Assembly: GCF_000143415.4 (NCBI RefSeq)
Contig: NW_003314263.1
Coordinates: 2,534,735-2,598,734 of the forward strand
Length of the DNA: 64,000 bases
Source: Selaginella moellendorffii
Lineage: Eukaryota; Streptophyta; Lycopodiopsida; Selaginellales; Selaginellaceae
Direction of reading: 5' to 3'
Shown: positions 1 to 11,900 of the stretch, piece after piece
How positions within the stretch are numbered: the stretch's first letter is position 1
Layout: each line of letters starts with the position of its first letter
Made by a program: the position numbers and the translations under genes
Notes under the pieces: generated by a model
Database searches by the model: none
Seen by the model: the letters and a program-made list of their open reading frames with translations, nothing else
Told to the model about the DNA's origin: nothing

Positions 1-651
1 GATTCTTGGTTACAAGAAGCTTCATACTATTCAACTCACTTTTCACTATACTTTAATCAAATAATAAGTGAATTCAATATTACTAAGTTTTTTGTAACAA
101 AAAATCCTCAATGTAATATAAGGTCTAGCACTACAAGTAGTTGCAATTATTGCTCAAAATATAAATTTTTAATTACATTGAATAATTTAAGAAGATGAAT
201 TTTAATATCACATTCATGTTTTTTATATCATCCAAGTATTTCCTCAATGTTATTATCTCATATTCATTTTAAACCACTAAATGATCCTTTATGGCCTACA
301 AAAGCATTCATATGTTGAGATTAATTAACATTTTATATACCATCTCCAGAAGCAAATGCCCCATGAAAATGTCAACTTTGTAAATTTGTTATAAAAGATA
401 AAACTAAAAAGGCATTTGAAATTTATTTTTAATGAGTTTATTCTTGAATATGAAAATGAATGTTTAAAGTATTATATATTTCAATGTCATGCCTAAAATT
501 TTTAGTAAATGTGCATTAAATTGCCATATATTTTTCCATATTAATTAAACCTCCAATTGTTAGAAGCATAAGCAAAAAGTTTGACAACATGGGACCATGC
601 CTGCCATTGCATCAAATGTGCCAAAATCAATAGCTAAACAGTAAAATACAA
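1..651. other. AT-rich intergenic stretch
   Basis: Strongly AT-rich sequence with no open frame, tRNA-like fold or repeat array that I could recognise. I see nothing to annotate here. Confidence 0.5.
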
Positions 652-1164
652 TTGCTGGAATTACTAGAATCAATTAGTTGCATTTCAAGGCACAAATTAA
701 GGTTTTTTGGGAATAAAAAAAGACAAGTATTTCATGAAACTGACCGCGTTCAGCAGCGGTCATCCCAGGCGAATGCAGTCGAGACTCACAATAGTCAGTT
801 CTTGTGTGAGCTTTCGACTGGTATTGACGATGGGTGGGATTTGACGTCTCCAAGTTCTTTGAGAAGCCAGCGCAAAGACCAGTGCTGCTGCCACATTGGA
901 GAGTGATGATTCAGACTCAGAGGCTGTTTACAATGTGTGGGATCTGGAAGATAAGTTCCAGTGGGTGAGGGAGATCTCTCAGAGCCAGTGCACGACACTG
1001 TTTTTGAAGATAAGAGGCCTTTGCTGGTGGTCGCACGAGAGATATGGTATGTTATAGAACTCCTTGTTCTAACTTCGTTTGATCCAATCCACGCTTGCTT
1101 TCAAACTTTGAAGGAGCTGGAGAAGGCAGTGAAGATTTTCTACGATTTCTTTAAGAGTACGTAG
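652..1164 (+). other. Unidentified coding-like island, probably a gene fragment
   Basis: Base composition rises to roughly half GC between about 740 and 1160, unlike the AT-rich flanks. Protein-like stretches sit in different frames, for example SDDSDSEAVYNVWDLEDKF near 902-960 and LKELEKAVKIFYDFFKST near 1105-1160. The frames do not join without a frameshift or an intron that I cannot place. I do not recognise the family. It may be a decayed gene or the last exons of a gene lying to the left of the window. Confidence 0.2.
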
Positions 1165-1489
1165 CTTTTGTATTATTCTGGAGATATATATGCTCGATCA
1201 TAAACAGGCTGCGAGGAATGATGGGCAGAGATATCGAGACATGGATCTCGATAGCTTTCCTGCATTGCTCGTTATATGGGAGTTAACGCTGGTTATATGG
1301 TAAGTCTTTGTGAGAATACGTTTTCTCCTCTTTTTCTTGCTTGCACGGGCTCGGATCAAGCTACCACACACTTTTCCACGGACCTGCAACTAGTTTAACA
1401 ACCGTGGAGTGCAAGCCATTAGAAGAGAAAAGATTTGGAATGAATCTTCTAATAAGTCTTATTATACGAAAACAAAATGCTTGAATAGC

Positions 1490-3291
<1,802 letters not shown>

Positions 3292-3308
3292 CTAGAAAAC
3301 CAAGTATC

Positions 3309-3425
3309 TCGATCCTCTCTCAATGCCCTCTCGATGCCCTCTCGATCCTCTCTCGATGCTCTCTCGATGCCCTCTCGATGCTCTCTCGATCCTCTCTCGA
3401 TCCTCACTCACTGCTCTCTCGATAA
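3309..3425. repeat. Degenerate CTCTCGAT(G/C) microsatellite upstream of GDH
   Basis: About ten imperfect units of the type CCTCTCGATGCTCTCTCGAT in tandem. It lies 45-160 bp upstream of the GDH start codon, most likely in the leader or its 5'UTR intron. Confidence 0.7.
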
Positions 3426-3996
3426 GAACTCGTTCCTAAAGATCCGGTTAAGATTTATACGCGCACCGCACGGATATACACGCAGCGCAAGCAACAAGTC
3501 AGCAGGAGGGAAAAAAAAGGGACTCCAAACCCCAAACGATCACCTCACATGAAAGAAATCCATAAACAAAGATAAAGTCCAACACGATCAGCGAGGAAAA
3601 AATAAAACAGGTCGAAAACAAAAGAGGATCCAAAGGGGAGATGTGAGAATGCAGCCCACCTCGCGCTTGGCCAAAACCCCACCTCCAAAGTGCGCCAAAA
3701 ACGCTCCTTTCGCGCAGCTGATGATCACGAAACGCTTCTCGCTAGTGACAAAAATCTGATTAGGTTTCAACCATGTTTTTCACATTTGGACATTTCTTCG
3801 AATATACTTGAATATTGACTAAAAGGGATGCCACGTATCAGATATATTTTAGGGTTCTTCAATCTCCCTATGGTTTTCGAGAATTCCGGACGGATCTTCT
3901 CAACGAGCAGCCTGCGATTCGGGACGCATTTGCGCGCAAGAACAAGGTATGGGATCGCCAATGCCATGCATCTTCTCTCTTTGTTTCTTCGGCAGC
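3426..3996. other. Spacer between divergent GDH and the PPR-like gene
   Basis: Presumed GDH promoter/leader on the left and promoter of the plus-strand gene on the right. A telobox-like TTTTAGGGTTCTTCAA lies near 3848. No coding frame supported. Confidence 0.4.
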
Positions 3997-4484
3997 ATGA
4001 TATTAAGAAGAATCCAGCGTTCCGGGCTCTATGTTTTTCCTCTACTTTTTTCTTCGTCGAACTTCCCGAATCCGGGGAGCCAATCACGAGCGATGATTGT
4101 CTCAAGGTTTTCATTCGGTATGTTTTTCGTCTACCTTGTGAAAAAGGTCTTGATAATCTTGTCCAGGTTGTAGTCTCACAATGGAGGACTAATTGATCTC
4201 AACGAGCTTTTGCTTCTCGAAGGAGAGACGAACTTCACGGGAGCCAATCACTCAAGGTATCGAAAAAAGGAAAATACAGGACAGGAAAGAGTCGCTGGAT
4301 CACATATGTTTTCATTCTGCTCGTCTTTTTTTTCATTGATTTGTTTCCAATTGATGGGTTTGATTTTGCAGACTCGTTCAAGAAATGGTCCCATGACAGT
4401 ATTGATCACACAAAAGCTTTTGAAGCCTTACAGCGGATCTTTAACGTATCCAGGTCCATGGATTTGTTCTGGTTGAAGACGTAG
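3997..4484 (+). CDS. Short PPR-like gene or gene fragment with mitochondrial-type presequence
   Basis: Three exons join in frame: 3997-4106, 4207-4256 and 4372-4484, giving 90 residues and TAG; phases match at both junctions. The N-terminus MILRRIQRSGLYVFPLLFSS is arginine/serine-rich without acids, as in mitochondrial presequences. The C-terminal part DHTKAFEALQRIFNVSRSMD followed by LFW resembles the first helices of plant P-type PPR proteins, where a residue chain such as LVEEM normally follows. Here a one-base shift after LFW would continue as LVEDVERALL before stopping, so this is probably a truncated PPR gene rather than a full one. Coding-like words continue to about 4690 in other frames. 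Identity is an inference. Confidence 0.35.
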
Positions 4485-4648
4485 AACGCGCTCTATTGTG
4501 GCTCGAGTGATCGATGCTTTGGGAACATGGGATGCTCTCACTTGTTTCTTTCGAACTCAAGTTCTAGCAATGCGGAAGAAATCTAAAAAGCTTTTCAAAA
4601 GTAACGAGCATTCGCTTTATATCAGTATCAACGGTGTTCATTTTGGAA

Positions 4649-5600
4649 TCAAGGAGCTAGCAAAGATGGTGCAAACAGAAAGATAGACTTCAAATGAAAA
4701 GCCCCCTGATTTTCATGACAACTCCAGGTTTTGGTCCTGTAATCGAAAAATACCTTACGAAACACAGACGAAACCAATACGGTGTCTTTGTAAGAACAGG
4801 CTCCAAGGCAGGAGTCGCCAATAAACCATGGTTCATACCTTCCCTCTTCAACAAAACTCATTGAGGCAGGATCCAACCTCATCAGCACCAATTCGAATAA
4901 TCTTGGTCTTCCAATGTCAAATGTGAGGAAATGTGAGGTTGATGACACCGGAAAGGGACCTCGAAACCAACGCCATTCTTTAATCTCAAATGCCGCCATC
5001 CATTCCATGGATCAGCTCATGTCTTCCAGGTTGAGGCACCACACCCCCCAATGCCCCCGCTGCGACACAACTTTGTTCCAAACCAAGGGAGGAAACTCCA
5101 GCGATTGGGAAGAGGTTTGCTACTCCACATCCCTGATCTTGAATCATATATGTTAATGTCATATGAATATCTTACACATAGCCAGTAATGTTGCATAGAT
5201 GACTGTGTAACTGTAACACATGCACAAGGATTGGGTTCGAATCTTTCAAGCCTAGGCAGTTTTGGGAGCGCCTTTAGAGCTGGTGAGCGGATTGATAACA
5301 ATGAAGTCACAGCTCCTCTTTCCAAAGAGTAGTCCGCCATAAGCACTGATAACCCTTATATTCTGCTCTAAGAGTATGGGAACCCAATCCTTGTGTCCTT
5401 CTCCGGCAACAAATGGATTGCATATATAGACGACTCCTACATCATTCTGAGTGACACCCAAAACACGAGGAGGGCAGCATATTTCTTGGCTCCTGGTATT
5501 CTATATGGACTTTTGCAAAGCTTGGTGAATCTATTAGATCTCTCCAGTGTTTACACACTGCTCATGCAAAACATCTTCAACAATCATATATATACCTTTA
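4649..5600 (-). pseudogene. Decayed F-box/kelch-type gene
   Basis: Pieces of one F-box protein lie in order on the minus strand but in different frames. Near 5530-5600 is the end of an F-box (AVCKHWRDLIDSPSFAKVH). Then come NDVGVVYICNPF (about 5440), LKALPKLPRLERFEP (about 5270), a second frame to WSSKPLPNRWSF (about 5100), and WCLNLEDMS followed by an in-frame TGA near 5013 and SMEWMAAFEIKEW onward. The last piece ends at 4649. At least two frameshifts and one stop separate the blocks, and the N-terminal F-box half is degraded. Related to the intact F-box gene at 27969 only at family level. Confidence 0.7.
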
Positions 5601-5764
5601 ACCCTACCTTCCATGGTTATTAAGGCATTTGCCCTTTAAAAAAGGCCCCAAAAGGATTTTAAACATCATTGAAATTTTGTTTACTTTAGATTCCTCCATG
5701 CTCTATAAAAGATCCCTTTTCAAACTTTCGAATATTCTTTCTACAGCAATCCCGCCTTTTTCCT

Positions 5765-6062
5765 TCAAGCTTTCTCCTTTTCTTTGGCGGCCTTCTTGTC
5801 GCGCTCCTTCAATTCATGCTGGACCCAGTTCAGCATAAACACGTATGGATCTGCGCGTATCGATCAATAGCGCTGAGAATTATCCCGAAGACTGGGCAGG
5901 AATGGGGAGGAATTGGATGAAATTCGATGGGAAAATCTTACCGGCGGGCTGGGAAGTAAACATACAAGTGAGGAATTGGAACATCATCGTGTGCACATCG
6001 GATCTACAGGTGTAATCTTCCATCGCCGCGCGCCGTGGGTTCTTACGCTTCTCGTCTTCCAT
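5765..6062 (-). CDS. Conserved-looking 68-aa protein, two exons, function unknown
   Basis: Exon 1 is 6062-5942 and exon 2 is 5850-5765; the 91-bp intron has gtaag at its start and cgcag at its end, and the split codon (G|AT) is in phase. The product starts MEDEKRKNPRRAAMEDYTCR, has a cysteine/methionine-rich middle (DVHTMMFQFLTCMFTSQPAD), then PYVFMLNWVQHELKERDKKA and a lysine/glutamate-rich tail ending at TGA. The tail predicts a charged amphipathic helix; there is no clear membrane span. I do not recognise a named family. Its ATG lies 132 bp from the divergent TPR gene, so the two probably share a promoter. Both exons are too short to stand out as open frames. Confidence 0.6.
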
Positions 6063-6194
6063 CGCGAGAGAGAACCGAAATGCCTTCCCTAATTTGGACG
6101 GTGGAGATAAGGAGCTGAATGGACGGCCTACGATGAGCGGCATTGTTTTGTATAGCTCCAGATGTAGGGCTGGAGACTGAGTTGGATCACCGCG
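6063..6194. promoter_or_regulatory. 132-bp divergent (bidirectional) promoter
   Basis: The minus-strand ATG at 6062 and the plus-strand ATG at 6195 face away from each other with only 132 bp between them. Both leaders and any core promoters must lie here or overlap the opposite gene. No clear TATA box is visible. Confidence 0.5.
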
Positions 6195-8529
6195 ATGTTC
6201 TCTCGGCGATCTCGAGAATTCAAGTCTGGCGAGTCGAGATTCTCCACCGGATCGGACAGCGATGTCAAGATCGATGACAGCACAATCCGAGCTGTGGAGA
6301 CCTCTCTCCGCGAGGCGCTCACCCTCAATAACGAGGTATGGCATTTCTTTCCTGCTCGCCGCATCGATCGATCGGACAATTAGGAAGCGAGAGCTTTGCT
6401 GGGAAGAATCGAGTTCCAGAAGGAGGATTTCCAGTCGGCTTTGCATATCCTGGAAGGGATCCAAGTCGACAATATATTTCCTCGCGTGAAGTTCTTGGTC
6501 CCGGCCAAGAACAAGCACAAGCGAGGGAAAATTCGCAGTGAGATCGTCAAACACCAGCGTCGCAGCGATGTTCCACAGCCGCTAACACTACAATCGGCAA
6601 TCCTTCTTCTGGAAGGAGTCTACCTCAAAGTGATGTCTCTGGAACACCTTGGTCGATCATCAGGTATGAAAATTCTATAGCCACTTTCGTTTTCTATCCT
6701 TTCTATGGACACTCTTGATGCTGTGTTCACAGGTTTTACGTTGCTTATTTCCTTGCAGACGCTGCTGAAGTGTGCAACTTCTTGGTCGAAAGTTTTGATG
6801 CAACGTTTCCTCACGGCCTTCCTGATCATCTAGCCGGCACGAAGATCCAAGAGTTTTACAACAAGGTCTTGGAGTTCTTGCCCGAGTTTTTCAAGCGAGA
6901 GGGACACTATGCCGACGCTGTGGTGTCGTATAGAAAAGCTCTACGCAGCCACTGGGAGCCCGGCTCGAAAACTCTGTGCTCCTTGCAACTTGGCTTGGCC
7001 GTGTTACTCTTATACGGTGGTTTCGAAGCGCCACCTTGCCCGAGTGGTGTCTACGAAGGAGACTTTGTTCCAAGCAACAGTGTGGAAGAGGCCATCTTGT
7101 TGCTGATAGATGCTGCGACGAAATCCATGGTCGCTAGGACGCCGAGGTGCCTGGAAGTTATGGAGCATCTCTGCTTTGCTCTAGCGACGTGCGGGCATTT
7201 CGAAGCATTGGCACAGCAGTACGAGAGTGTGGTTCCGGGGATTTATAGCAGAACAGAAAGGTGGTTTAGCCTTGCGCTATGCTACATGGCCGCCAGAGAT
7301 AACAAGGAGGCTTTGAATCTACTTCGGAAAGCTCTCGGGGAAGTGGAGAGGCCCAACGACGTTTCTTCTCTACTGCATGCGGCATCAATCTGCTCGGGGA
7401 GTGCGAGGCTTGCTCCAGAGGGAGTGAAGTATAGCCAGAAGGCGATAGACAACGCTAAAGGTGAAATGGAGTACTTGAAAGGCAAAGCTTGGCAGGTTCT
7501 CGGGATCGTTTTGAGCGTCAAGGCCAGAGCTGCTGCGTCAAATGCTGAGAGGTCTGCGATCACCAAGGAGGCTCTTTCAGCTTGGCACGAGGCTTCCAAG
7601 CTGGAGCGTGTTGATGCCAAGACGCTCTTCCACTTCGGCCTGGTTCACGCAGAAGAAGGAAATCTCAGGGTGGCCATGAAGAGCGCGAAGAAGTTTCTTG
7701 AAGTAAGCTGTGCGTCGGCAACAGGATGGAGGTTCCTCGCTCTCGTGCTGTCTGCGCAGCAGAGGTTTCGCGAGTCGGAGCTTGTGATTGATGCCGGCTT
7801 GGAAGAGGTGAACTCCTGGGAGCAAGGGGAGCTGTGGCTCACGAAGGCGAAGTTACAGGTTGCTCAAGGCAAACACCTCGATGCACTGGAAACTTACAAG
7901 CTACTCTTGGCACTCTCGGCTGAGAAGAAGGTGACCTCTTATTCGATCTAAGTTTATGGCAGAACTAAGCGAGCTATTGTATCCATTACAGACGAGCATC
8001 CCCGAGCTGACCGTGTGGCGAGAGATGGCCGATGCCTGCATAGCTTTGTCTCAGTGGAACGATGCAAAAAATTGTTTGGAAAAGGCCAAGTGTTTGGACG
8101 TGGCTTGCGCGGGTACTTGGCATGGATACGGTAAGCACCTAATCGAGAAACTCCATTGATATAAACTCGCGGTTTTTTCTTTTCGAACCAGGTTTGTTCT
8201 TCATGGCTCAAAGCAAGAGCGACGAGGCACTAGCAGCATTCGACACTGCTCTCACTTGCGACCCGGAGTACGTAGAGAGCAAAGTCCAGATTGGAGCTGT
8301 GCTAAGCGGCTATGGTGGAAAGTCCCTTCCGGTGGCCAGGAGCTTCCTCAATGACGCTCTCCGGCTTGAGCCCAGGAATCCATCGGCGTGGTTCCATCTC
8401 GGGGCCGTGCACGAGATGGAAGGCCGGATGGAGCAAGCCGCCGAGTGCTTCCACACAGCTTACATCCTCGACCAGTCTCTCCCGGTGGAGAGCTTTGGAA
8501 CTCTCCTGGAGATCAAGAGGGGACAATAG
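6195..8529 (+). CDS. NPG1-like TPR protein (no pollen germination family), about 702 aa
   Basis: Exons 6195-6335, 6384-6663, 6759-7930, then 7953-8130 and 8192-8529. The N-terminus MFSRRSREFKSGESRFSTGS leads to TIRAVETSLREALTLNNEEARALLGRIEFQ-type TPR helices; further TPRs run through the large exon (for example AVVSYRKALRSHWEP, RWFSLALCYMAARDNKEALN, TLFHFGLVHAEEGNLRVAMK) to PSAWFHLGAVHEMEGRMEQA and AAECFHTAYILDQSLPVESF. Family members are calmodulin-binding TPR proteins; in Arabidopsis NPG1 is needed for pollen germination and relatives act at the plasma membrane. Length matches the family (about 700 aa). Oddity: exon 3 runs into a stop at 7949, and the frame is rescued only by removing 22 nt (7931-7952, GT...AG) or by a one-base change. 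The role in a spore-bearing plant is unknown. Confidence 0.85.
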
Positions 8530-8680
8530 AGCGCTCAAACTTTTCAGGCTTTGCAACTCTCCTGGAGACCGAGAGGGGGCGATAGAACTCTCTCTGGATC
8601 AAACAATTCAAAGAACAGTGGAGAGCTTTGCAACTCTCCTGGAGATCAAGAGGGGACGATAGAGCGCTCAAACGATTCAA
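8485..8680 (+). repeat. Three degenerate copies of the gene's 3' end
   Basis: The segment GAGAGCTTTGSAACTCTCCT plus GGAGATCAAGAGGGGAC and the following TAG region appears at 8485-8545, 8546-8592 (shorter and more diverged) and 8618-8680. The first copy encodes the C-terminus and stop of the TPR gene; the other two lie in its 3'UTR. Confidence 0.8.
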
Positions 8681-8912
8681 ATTATAAAAAGGAATAAAAT
8701 GGCGGTGTCGAGACTTCGAATATTCCAACACGTGGCGTGTCCTTATTGGTTGGGGATCCTCCCATTGCAGTTGGCAAAATCCCACGCTAGGGCCAGTGCC
8801 GGCGCTGGAAATGGCCTCGCGGAGTTGCGCTCCAGGGATGGATTCCTCGCGAATGATCGCTGTTTCCTTGCGAAATATCGCCGATCGATGAGATTCTAGG
8901 GGCGACCGCGGG
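8681..8912. promoter_or_regulatory. Short spacer with presumed ABCB promoter/leader
   Basis: Only 383 bp separate the TPR stop from the ABCB start. It holds the 3' repeats, a GAATATTC palindrome at 8718-8725 and no recognisable TATA box. Confidence 0.4.
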
Positions 8913-11900
8913 ATGGGGACGCTCTCCAACGAAGATCTTGCGCGATACATAGCTCCTTGCGGCGGCGGCGGCGGCGGCACCGAGCGCGAGGTGGAGGTGA
9001 GCGCCGAGAACAATGTGAGTGCTAGCTCGGAGGTTCCAGTCGGGCTGGAGCTGGACGACTCGGAGCTCCTCTTCATCGAGGAGCTAGCTGGGAACAGGGA
9101 TTACTTCGACTCGGATGAATTCTTCCGGCTGGAATACGGCTCCAGCAAGTCGTGCATCGATGTCGAGGGCCGGAATTTCAAGGATATCGATCAGATCGAG
9201 CCGGAGGACCTGGATTTTGCGTGGAAGGGCGGGAGGGATGATAGCTGCTTGGAGGACAAGGATAGGCAGCCGGCAGGAACTTCCAAGGACTCCATTCCCA
9301 GAGTTCCATTCTACAAGATGTACGCTTTTGCTGATCCTCTCGACTATCTTCTCATGGCGATTGGAACACTGGGAGCTGTGGTGCATGGGCTTGCGGTGCC
9401 CGTGTATTTCTACTTCTTTGGGAGGCTTGTGGACGCTTTCGGGGAGAACTACGCGAATCCATCCAGTATGGCATCCGAGGTTTCAACTGTAAGTGGTCTT
9501 TTTCGATCCAACCTTTTTTTTTTCGTGGTGTTTGATCTTTTGTCTTCCCAGTACTCCTTGTATTTGCTCTACTTGGCGCTGGTTGTTCTAGGCGCAGCTT
9601 GGCTTGGTAAGTCTAGACAGTGCAGATTTGAGAATTTCTATGCTTCGTTTTGTATTTGTAGAGGTTTCGTGCTGGATGCACTCTGGTGAGCGTCAATCTG
9701 CCAAGATACGCATCAAGTACCTCAAGTCGATCCTCGTTCAAGATGTGGGATTTTTTGACACGGATATGTGTGTTGGCGAGATTGTGAACCAGATATCAAG
9801 TGATATACTCATCATTCAAGATGCCATCAGTGAGAAGGTTGGTCTTTATTTATTTTTTCTTACACTCTTGAGCTTACGACGCAATGTTTCCAGGCTGGCA
9901 ACCTTATTCACTTTCTAGCGAGATTTATAGGAGGTTTAGTTGCAGGTTTTGTGGCAGTATGGCAACTTGCACTTATTACAGTTGCTGTGGTTCCTGCAAT
10001 TGCTCTTGCTGGAGGTAAAATCTATCTAAGCTGGCTTTTAGAATCTTAACTATGTTCTATAAGCAGGTGCCTATGCAGTTTCACTTATCAACACTGCTGC
10101 AAAGAGCCAGAAAGCTAATGAAGAAGCTGGAAAGATTGCAGAACAGGTATGACAACATGAATCAAGTCTAAAAGCCTCTAATTTAAGAACTTTCGCGTCC
10201 ATAGGGGCTGAAAGGGCTTACAGGTCGATGGCTTGCCAGGTCATTGCTCAAGTGAGGACTGTTTATTCTTTTGGAGGAGAAGCAAGGGCCGCGAAGGCTT
10301 ATTCAGACGCCTTGCAGCCAACCTTGAGGCTTGGGAAGCGAGCAGGCCTTGTTAAGGGCCTTGGAATTGGAGTAACTTACGGGCTTGTTTTATGTGCCTG
10401 GGCTTTGCTGCTATGGTACGCCGGGGTTCTTATTCGGCATGGAATGTCTGATGCTGGAAAGGCTTTTACGACTATTCTCAACATAGTTGTTAGTGGCTTG
10501 TAAGTAATGCTTAATTTCCTCGTAACGTTTTTTCTCACTGAAATTTGGCAGTTCTCTCGGACAAGCGTTCTCGAACTTTCCTGCCCTTGCGGAAGGTCGG
10601 GCAGCAGCTTCCAACATAATACAAATGGTGAAAAGAAGGCCGGCCATGCTTCATAATCAAGGAGGACGACTTGAAGAAGTTTATGGGGACATTGAGCTGC
10701 GAAATATTTGCTTTAGCTATCCTTCCCGACCAGAATCTTTGGTTCTAAAAGACTTTTCTTTGATGGTGCCTGCTGGAAAGACAATTGCGATTATCGGTAG
10801 CAGTGGCTCTGGCAAAAGTACCGTGGTTTCTCTCATCGAACGTTTCTATGATCCGCTTTCCGGTACAGTACATATATTTATCGTATTGTGTTGCGAGCTG
10901 AAATTTGAAATGATTTGTTTAAGGTGACGTTCTTTTGGATGGAACAAACATAAAATATTTGGAGCTTCAGTGGTTGAGAAAACAGATTGGTCTTGTAAGT
11001 CAGGAGCCGATATTGTTTGCAACCACTATTCGAGAAAATCTGCTCTACAGCAAAGAAGATGCAACCATGGAGGAGTTAATAGAAGTCTCTAAAGCTTCAA
11101 ACGCACACGAATTTATTGATCTCTTTCCTGACGGCTACGAAACTCAGGTTGGTCACTTGGATTTCCTACACGCAAGGGACTGAACTTGTTTACAGGTTGG
11201 TGAGCGAGGTGTGCAACTTTCTGGCGGAGAAAAACAAAGGGTGGCACTGGCAAGAGCGATGCTCAAGAATCCAAAAATACTTCTTCTGGATGAGGCTACA
11301 AGTGCACTGGATACAGGTTCGCAGCAGCTGGTTCAGGATGCGCTTGATCGATTTAGAGTCGGCCGAACAACGGTGGTGATCGCTCACCAGCTTTCAACTA
11401 TCAGGCATGCAAATAGTATCGCGGTTGTTCATCACGGAAGAATCGTTGAAATGGGAACGCATGAAGAGCTATTAGCTAAAGGGGAGAAAGGTGCTTATGC
11501 CGCGCTCTCAAAGCTGCAGGATACTGGTCTGTTCCTAGTTCAAATGGCCGAAAACATGGCTACTATTGCTACGAGAAACTCTGGGTAAGGACGTCCGTAT
11601 TCAGTTTTTCAAAAAGGACTTGGTTTGTATGCAGACTATCGGACGAGTTTTCTTCCGAAGAAAGCTGTTTTGACCTGGACCTTAGCGCAAATCAGGCTGT
11701 TGAAGAACCGGAAGGGCCACGTCCGCCCAGACCCTCGATCTGGAGGCTAATGCAACTCAACAAACCGGAATGGCCATATGCTTTACTCGGTACTATTGGA
11801 GCAATCATATCAGGATGCGAGTTTCCGTTGTTTGCCTTGGCCATCACGCAAGTTTTGATTACGTTCTACAGTCCTGACAAGGAATTCCTCAAGAAAGAAG

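Noticed and set aside
5880-6554. 224-codon minus-strand frame over the TPR gene start
   Set aside because: Only its part around 6062-5942 is real, as exon 1 of the 68-aa gene; the rest is antisense to TPR exons and intron.
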